NCBI GenBank assembly: GCA_028280635.1
Contig: JANQLM010000095.1
Location: forward strand, 1 to 42,113
Direction of reading: 5' to 3'
DNA from: Halieaceae bacterium
Lineage (GTDB): Bacteria > Pseudomonadota > Gammaproteobacteria > Pseudomonadales > Halieaceae
DNA length: 42,113 nt
Position numbers and translations under genes: made by a program. The notes beneath the pieces were generated by a model that saw only the letters and a list, made by a program, of their open reading frames with translations, was not told where the DNA came from and ran no database searches. Shown piece by piece: positions 37,260-42,113 of the stretch (its first letter is position 1; every line of letters starts with the position of its first letter).

Positions 37260-37661
37260 CTATTCGGAGTCGGGCACCGTCGGCAGGTCGTCACCGGAGA
37301 CCGCCGCTTCGGGAATATCCTCTTCCAGCACCGGCAGGTCAGATTCCACTGCCGGCAGCACAGCTTCCATGGCCGGCTGCTGTTGTTCCGGCGCCGACAC
37401 GGGAATGGCCAACTCAGTCTCGGTGTTGGCCCCTTCCTTGGCAATAATGGCCAGGCCGAAGCTGGTCACGAAAAAGGCCGTGGCCAAGAGCGCAGTAGCT
37501 TTGGTCAGCACATTGCCGCTGCCGCTGCTACCGAACAGGGTCTGGGAAGCGCCCGCACCAAACGAGGCGCCCATTTCCGCGCCTTTGCCCTGCTGAAGCA
37601 GGATCAGCCCGATGATCGCGAATGCGATCAGAAGGTGCGCAATGAGAATCAGTTGTTCCAT
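37260..37661 (-). CDS. secG: protein translocase subunit SecG
   Basis: A 133-residue SecG of the SecYEG channel. Two membrane segments (about 3-21 and 55-73) flank the conserved QQGKGAEMGASFGAGASQTLFGS. A Glu/Pro-rich acidic tail of about 55 residues (EQQQPAMEAVLP...TVPDSE) is longer than in E. coli. Located between tpiA and tRNA-Leu as is common. Confidence 0.95.
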   Translation of the reverse strand: MEQLILIAHLLIAFAIIGLILLQQGKGAEMGASFGAGASQTLFGSSGSGNVLTKATALLATAFFVTSFGLAIIAKEGANTETELAIPVSAPEQQQPAMEAVLPAVESDLPVLEEDIPEAAVSGDDLPTVPDSE

Positions 37662-37690
37662 ATTCGTCCTGTATCCGTCCCGGGACGCCG

Positions 37691-38425
37691 CTACGGGGCC
37701 GCCCCTACTATGGCGCTAAAGTCGTCCGCCTTGAGTGAGGCGCCGCCGACCAGGCCGCCATCAATGTCTGCTGCGGCAAACAGTTCTGCCGCGTTCTCTG
37801 CCTTGACGCTGCCGCCATACAGAATCCGGGTCTGCTCCGCCAGCGCCGGCTGGTGCTGCGCCAGGAAAGCACGTATCTCGCCATGCATTTCCTGCGCCTG
37901 CGCGGGCGTGGCCGTTTCGCCGGTGCCGATCGCCCAAACCGGTTCGTAGGCGATAACGTCGCCCGCAGCGAGGTCTTTCACCACCGCCGCCAACTGCGTG
38001 GTGACGACGGCCACCGCCTCGCCGGACTGGCGCTGGGCCAGGCTTTCACCCACGCAGAGGATAGGCTTGAGCCCCACACTGCGCGCCGCTGCCGCCTTGG
38101 CAGCCACCTGCGCATCGGTTTCCCCCGCCTGCCGGCGTTCGGAATGGCCGAGGATGACCCACTCGCAGCCCAGGTCGACCAGCATGTCGGCAGCCACTTC
38201 GCCGGTATGCGCGCCCTGGGTGTGCTCACTGCAGTTCTGGCCCGCCAGGCCAATCCCGGTTCCCGCCGTCAGCTGCTGAACCAGCGACAGGTAGGGAAAC
38301 GGTGGGCTGACGATGACATCACAGGTATCGATGCTCACCCTCGAGGCAAGCGACTTCACCAGGTCCTCGATCATCGCGCTGGACCCGTGCATCTTCCAGT
38401 TACCGGCTACGACACTACGGCGCAT
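37691..38425 (-). CDS. tpiA: triosephosphate isomerase
   Basis: A 244-residue TIM barrel interconverting DHAP and glyceraldehyde 3-phosphate. Catalytic residues are all present: Lys11 (GNWKMHG), His94 (LGHSERR) and Glu161 (AYEPVWAIGTG). The phosphate loop YGGSVKAEN is near residue 206. A five-copy 23-bp repeat separates it from glmM upstream. Confidence 0.97.
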   Translation of the reverse strand: MRRSVVAGNWKMHGSSAMIEDLVKSLASRVSIDTCDVIVSPPFPYLSLVQQLTAGTGIGLAGQNCSEHTQGAHTGEVAADMLVDLGCEWVILGHSERRQAGETDAQVAAKAAAARSVGLKPILCVGESLAQRQSGEAVAVVTTQLAAVVKDLAAGDVIAYEPVWAIGTGETATPAQAQEMHGEIRAFLAQHQPALAEQTRILYGGSVKAENAAELFAAADIDGGLVGGASLKADDFSAIVGAAP

Positions 38426-38491
38426 GGGACCCCCTGATGGCAGCGGGCGGCAATCTTACCCAAGAAGCCCTGAACATACAACAGAGCCCCG

Positions 38492-38604
38492 GCTTGCCAG
38501 ATAGAGAGCCATCAGCTTGCCAGGTAGAGAGCCATCAGCTTTCCAAATTGAGAGCCCTCAGCTTGCCAGGTAGAGAGCCTTCAGCGTACCAGGTAAAACC
38601 ATCA
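38492..38604. repeat. five-unit 23-bp tandem repeat between glmM and tpiA
   Basis: Units at 38492, 38515, 38538, 38561 and 38584; the first four are 23 bp, the last 21. Plus-strand unit: GCTTGCCAGGTAGAGAGCC plus ATCA. The last unit ends exactly at the glmM stop codon. On the transcribed strand each unit starts TGATG(G), so units 2 and 1 encode ATG-initiated mini-frames MALYLAS, with TGATG stop/start overlap. Confidence 0.85.
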
Positions 38605-39939
38605 GCGCCCGAGCAGGCCCGAAATCCGCTCCGCAAGCTGGTCACAGAGGGTTTCCACCTCGCCGGCGTCCTCACCTTCCAACATCACGCGCACCACTGG
38701 CTCCGTGCCGGAAGCCCGCAGCAACACACGACCGCGATCGCCCAGCTCGGACTCGGTTTCAGCCACGGCCGCCTGCAAGTCCGCGTTGCCCTCAAGGTCG
38801 ACCTGCCCCGCCACCCGCACGTTGATCATGTGCTGAGGGTATTTGCTCATGCCCGCGCGCAGCCGGGCCATATCAGTCTCCGCCGCACGTAGCGCCACCA
38901 GCACCTGCAGGGCTGCCACAATGCCGTCACCGGTGGTCGTGAGGTCGGCACAGATAATGTGCCCGGAAGACTCACCCCCCAGACGCCAGCCACGCTCCTG
39001 CATGAGTTCATTCACGTAGCGGTCACCGACCCGGGCGCGGGCAAAATCGATACCCAGGTCCTGCAGCGCCAGTTCCATCCCCAGATTGGACATCAGGGTG
39101 CCCACCACGCCCTTGGCGCGGCGGTGGCGCGCAATAATGAAGAGCAGTTCATCACCGTCCACCACCTGGCCCAGTTGGTCGACGAAGACCACGCGGTCGC
39201 CGTCGCCATCAAAGGCAATACCCAGGTCTGCACCTTCGTCAACGACCCGCCGTGACAGTGCCGCCGGGTTGGTAGAGCCCACCTCGCGATTGATATTGAA
39301 GCCGTCCGGCTCAACACCGATAGTGGTCACGTCGGCACCCAGTTCCGCAAACACATTGGGGGCGATGTGGTAGGTGGCCCCGTGGGCGCAATCCACCACA
39401 ATCTTCAGGCCACGCAGGCTGAATCGATCGGGCACGGTGGACTTGCAGAATTCAATGTAGCGGCCAGCCGCGTCGACTACCCGTACCGCCTTGCCGATGG
39501 CGTCGGAGGCCACGGTCTCAATGGCTTTTTCCAACTCGGCTTCAATAGCCAGTTCCACGTCGTCGTCGAGTTTGTGGCCGCCGGCATCGAAAAACTTGAT
39601 GCCATTGTCCTCGAAGGCGTTGTGGGAGGCGCTGATGACGATCCCGGCCCGGGCGCGCTGGGTGCGGGTCATGAGGGCGACCGCGGGGGTGGGCATGGGG
39701 CCCAGTAACTTGACGTCAACGCCGGCGGCTACCAGGCCCGCTTCCAGCGCGGATTCAAACATATAGCCGGACACCCGGGTGTCCTTGCCGATGATCACCG
39801 TGGGACGCTCATCGCCCGCATCGCCAGCGGCGAAAACCCGGCCGCAGGCCCAGCCCAGCTTGAGCATGAAATCCGGGGTAATTGGCGCTTCACCGACCCG
39901 GCCGCGGATGCCGTCGGTGCCGAAGTAGCGTTTGCTCAT
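38602..39939 (-). CDS. glmM: phosphoglucosamine mutase
   Basis: A 445-residue GlmM converting glucosamine-6-P to glucosamine-1-P for UDP-GlcNAc and so peptidoglycan and LPS. The phosphoserine is Ser105 in [17 protein letters not shown]. Metal loop DGDGDR ([12 protein letters not shown]), sugar loop GGESSGH and phosphate loop [12 protein letters not shown] are intact. The ATG follows the folP TAA without a gap, and GGAG inside folP is its ribosome site, so the two are coupled. The stop codon lies within the tandem repeat. Confidence 0.98.
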   Translation of the reverse strand: MSKRYFGTDGIRGRVGEAPITPDFMLKLGWACGRVFAAGDAGDERPTVIIGKDTRVSGYMFESALEAGLVAAGVDVKLLGPMPTPAVALMTRTQRARAGIVISASHNAFEDNGIKFFDAGGHKLDDDVELAIEAELEKAIETVASDAIGKAVRVVDAAGRYIEFCKSTVPDRFSLRGLKIVVDCAHGATYHIAPNVFAELGADVTTIGVEPDGFNINREVGSTNPAALSRRVVDEGADLGIAFDGDGDRVVFVDQLGQVVDGDELLFIIARHRRAKGVVGTLMSNLGMELALQDLGIDFARARVGDRYVNELMQERGWRLGGESSGHIICADLTTTGDGIVAALQVLVALRAAETDMARLRAGMSKYPQHMINVRVAGQVDLEGNADLQAAVAETESELGDRGRVLLRASGTEPVVRVMLEGEDAGEVETLCDQLAERISGLLGR

Positions 39940-40740
39940 TTATTCTCCTGCACTGCCACGGTCTGCCAGGGCAGTTACCATGGCCAGCGCGTCCGCGGTC
40001 TCTCTTACGTCGTGGGTGCGTATTATGCGGGCGCCACGCTCCGCCGCCAATACTGCCAGCCCAAGGCTGGCCGCCAGTCGCTCGTCAACGTCGCGATCAA
40101 TCAGCTTGCCGATCAGGGATTTGCGCGACAGCCCTACCAGCAGGTCGTGACCGGTGGCCGCCAGGCTGGGCAGCCCGTCGAGCAGCGCCAGGTTGTGGGC
40201 GACGGTTTTGCCAAAGCCAAAGCCGGGATCCAGCAGAATCTTCTCGCGCGGGATGCCCGCCGCGACACAGGCGTCCACTCGCGCCAGCAGCCAGGCTTTT
40301 ACCTCCTCCACTACTGCGTCATAGCGCGGATCATCCTGCATGGTTTGCGGAGTGCCTCGCATGTGCATGAGGCAGACGGGTAGCCCCAGCCCGGCTGCGG
40401 TATCCACCGCGCCCTCCCGGGTGAGCGCACGCACGTCGTTGATAAGCCCGGCGCCCCGCGCCGCGGACTCACGCATTACCGCTGGTGTACTGGTATCGAT
40501 AGATAGCGTCACCGGCAACTCCGCCAACGCTTCGACACAGGGAATTACACGATCCAGCTCTTCCTGTTCGCCGACGGGGGCTGCTCCCGGACGCGTGGAT
40601 TCACCACCAATGTCGAGCAGGGCCGCACCGTCCGCCACCATCTGCTCGGCGCGTCGGCGCACGGCGTCCAGGTCAGGGCCCTGTCGAAAGAGTTTTCCGC
40701 CATCAGAAAAAGAATCGGGGGTGATATTCATCACCCCCAT
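39940..40740 (-). CDS. folP: dihydropteroate synthase
   Basis: A 266-residue DHPS that joins the FolK product to p-aminobenzoate; the sulfonamide target. Motifs: MGVMNITPDSFSDGG, DIGGESTRPGA, LINDVRAL, LDPGFGFGKT and GLSRKSLIG. Relative to E. coli the N-terminus is about 15 residues short. In frame, TGA lies 10 codons upstream of ATG 40740, leaving only CTG as an earlier possibility, and the ribosome site is weak (AGGT). It lies 46 nt after ftsH, the standard order. Confidence 0.96.
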   Translation of the reverse strand: MGVMNITPDSFSDGGKLFRQGPDLDAVRRRAEQMVADGAALLDIGGESTRPGAAPVGEQEELDRVIPCVEALAELPVTLSIDTSTPAVMRESAARGAGLINDVRALTREGAVDTAAGLGLPVCLMHMRGTPQTMQDDPRYDAVVEEVKAWLLARVDACVAAGIPREKILLDPGFGFGKTVAHNLALLDGLPSLAATGHDLLVGLSRKSLIGKLIDRDVDERLAASLGLAVLAAERGARIIRTHDVRETADALAMVTALADRGSAGE

Positions 40741-40786
40741 TACCTGTAAAGCCGACGTGTTCAGGATTCAGCGAACCGGTATGGTT

Positions 40787-42113
40787 CTAGTGCTCCTGGG
40801 CAGGACCACCGATGGGGCCGTCACGACCGTTGCTACGCTCACCCTTGGTTTTGGTGTCGTCTGCTTCAACGCCGCTGCCACCGGCACCATCATTGCCCCA
40901 ATCGGGCGGGTCCGGCATGCGGCCTTCCATGATGGCATCGATCTGGTGGGTATCGATGGTCTCGTACATCATCAACGCCTCGGCCATCATATCGAGCTTG
41001 TCGCGGTTCTCGGCGAGAATTTTCTCGGCGGTGGCGTAGCACTCGTCGATAATGCTGCGCACCTCTTCGTCAATCTGGCGAGCGGTCTCGGCGGATACCG
41101 CGTGGTTGGGCTGCGCCGCAGAGCGACCGAGGAACACTTCTTCGCCGCCCTCGTCATACTTGAGCGGCCCCAGCTTCTCAGACAGCCCCCATTTGGTGAC
41201 CATATTGCGGGCGATATCCGTCGCGCGCTCGATATCGTTGGAGGCGCCAGTAGTGACTCCGTCTTTGCCCAGGGTCATCTCCTCAGCAATCCGGCCGCCA
41301 AACAGGCTGCAGATCTGGCTGATGATATGTCGGCGGCTGTGGCTGTAGCGGTCTTCTTCCGGCAGGAACATGGTCACACCCAGGGCGCGGCCCCGTGGGA
41401 TGATACTCACCTTGTAAACCGGGTCGTGCTCGGGCACCAGGCGCCCGACGATGGCGTGGCCGGCTTCGTGGTAAGCGGTGTTCTGCTTTTCCTTTTCAGA
41501 CATGACCATGGATTTGCGCTCGGCGCCCATCATGATCTTGTCCTTGGCCAGTTCAAACTGCTCCATGCCCACCAGCCGGCGGCTGGCGCGGGCGGCAAAC
41601 AGGGCCGCCTCGTTTACCAGGTTGGCGAGGTCGGCGCCGGAGAAACCCGGGGTACCGCGAGCGATAAGCGCTGCCTTGACGTCGTCCGCCAGCGGGACTT
41701 TGCGCATGTGCACCTTGAGAATCTGCTCACGGCCACGAATATCCGGCAGACCTACTACCACCTGGCGGTCAAAGCGCCCAGGCCGCAGCAGGGCCGGATC
41801 CAATACATCCGGGCGGTTGGTCGCGGCGATCACGATAACGCCGTCATTGACCTCGAAGCCATCCATCTCCACCAGCAACTGGTTGAGGGTCTGCTCGCGC
41901 TCGTCATGACCGCCACCCAGGCCGGCACCACGGTGGCGGCCCACGGCGTCGATCTCGTCAATAAAGATAATGCAGGGAGCCTGCTTCTTGGCCTGGTCGA
42001 ACATATCGCGCACACGGGATGCACCCACGCCGACAAACATCTCGACAAAGTCGGAGCCGGAGATGGAGAAGAACGGCACTTTGGCCTCGCCGGCGATCGC
42101 CTTGGCCAGCAGC
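40787..42113 (-). CDS. ftsH: ATP-dependent zinc metalloprotease FtsH (5' end outside window)
   Basis: The C-terminal 440 or so residues of FtsH, a membrane AAA+ protease that degrades LpxC, sigma-32 and damaged membrane proteins. The frame continues to the window edge, starting within [10 protein letters not shown], just past Walker A, so the N-terminal membrane anchors and Walker A are not seen. Present: pore loop FVEMFVGVG, Walker B IIFIDEID, second region of homology [17 protein letters not shown] and zinc site HEAGH. The C-terminus is a Gly/Asp-rich tail ending GPAQEH. First gene of ftsH-folP-glmM here. Confidence 0.97.
   Translation of the reverse strand, partial: LLAKAIAGEAKVPFFSISGSDFVEMFVGVGASRVRDMFDQAKKQAPCIIFIDEIDAVGRHRGAGLGGGHDEREQTLNQLLVEMDGFEVNDGVIVIAATNRPDVLDPALLRPGRFDRQVVVGLPDIRGREQILKVHMRKVPLADDVKAALIARGTPGFSGADLANLVNEAALFAARASRRLVGMEQFELAKDKIMMGAERKSMVMSEKEKQNTAYHEAGHAIVGRLVPEHDPVYKVSIIPRGRALGVTMFLPEEDRYSHSRRHIISQICSLFGGRIAEEMTLGKDGVTTGASNDIERATDIARNMVTKWGLSEKLGPLKYDEGGEEVFLGRSAAQPNHAVSAETARQIDEEVRSIIDECYATAEKILAENRDKLDMMAEALMMYETIDTHQIDAIMEGRMPDPPDWGNDGAGGSGVEADDTKTKGERSNGRDGPIGGPAQEH

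Noticed and set aside
38492-38604. Regular repeat that might be read as a CRISPR array
   Set aside because: The 23-bp units are directly adjacent with no spacers, and no cas genes are in the window.

Overview
The window is a GC-rich gammaproteobacterial chromosome segment, almost entirely coding. Gene order points to the Pseudomonas/Cellvibrionales side of the Gammaproteobacteria. My best guess is a marine Halieaceae-like bacterium, which is an inference from synteny and gene content because no rRNA is present. There is no prophage, IS element, CRISPR array or resistance island.

Region 1 (1-5.2 kb): a K+-dependent membrane pyrophosphatase (hppA), an M15-type carboxypeptidase and sfsA lie on the minus strand, divergent from dksA-gluQ. 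Region 2 (5.2-17.7 kb, plus strand) follows the Pseudomonas order dksA-gluQ-cbrX-cbrA-cbrB-[sRNA]-pcnB-folK-panB-panC-acs, with a deoxynucleoside kinase inserted between folK and panB. The ~1 kb gap between cbrB and pcnB is the most interesting part. It holds what look like two short tandem CrcZ-type RNAs. Each has long AAN-repeat (Hfq/Crc-binding) tracts and ends in a near-identical GGGGAAAAC hairpin. The first follows a good sigma-54 promoter, with GTTAC/GTAAC inverted half-sites upstream that could be a CbrB enhancer. Matching AAN motifs sit beside the Shine-Dalgarno of acs and of a PQQ alcohol dehydrogenase, so sensor, sponge RNAs and likely targets may all be in this window.

Region 3 (17.7-27.2 kb) is accessory metabolism: a DUF2490 outer-membrane protein, an operon of DsbA/HCCA-isomerase-like, DJ-1/PfpI, MDR oxidoreductase and TMEM175 genes, a glycine-zipper lipoprotein, two SDRs (one with Arg in place of the catalytic Lys), a lipid-anchored PQQ dehydrogenase with a cytochrome c domain, and a LysR regulator divergent from the second SDR.

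Region 4 (27.3-36.4 kb, minus strand) is the classical tRNA-fMet-rimP-nusA-infB-rbfA-truB-rpsO-pnp cluster for translation, transcription elongation and RNA decay. Region 5 (36.4-42.1 kb) holds a small lipoprotein gene on the plus strand and the ftsH-folP-glmM-tpiA-secG-tRNA-Leu(GAG) cluster on the minus strand. ftsH is cut by the window edge, and a five-unit 23-bp tandem repeat lies between glmM and tpiA.
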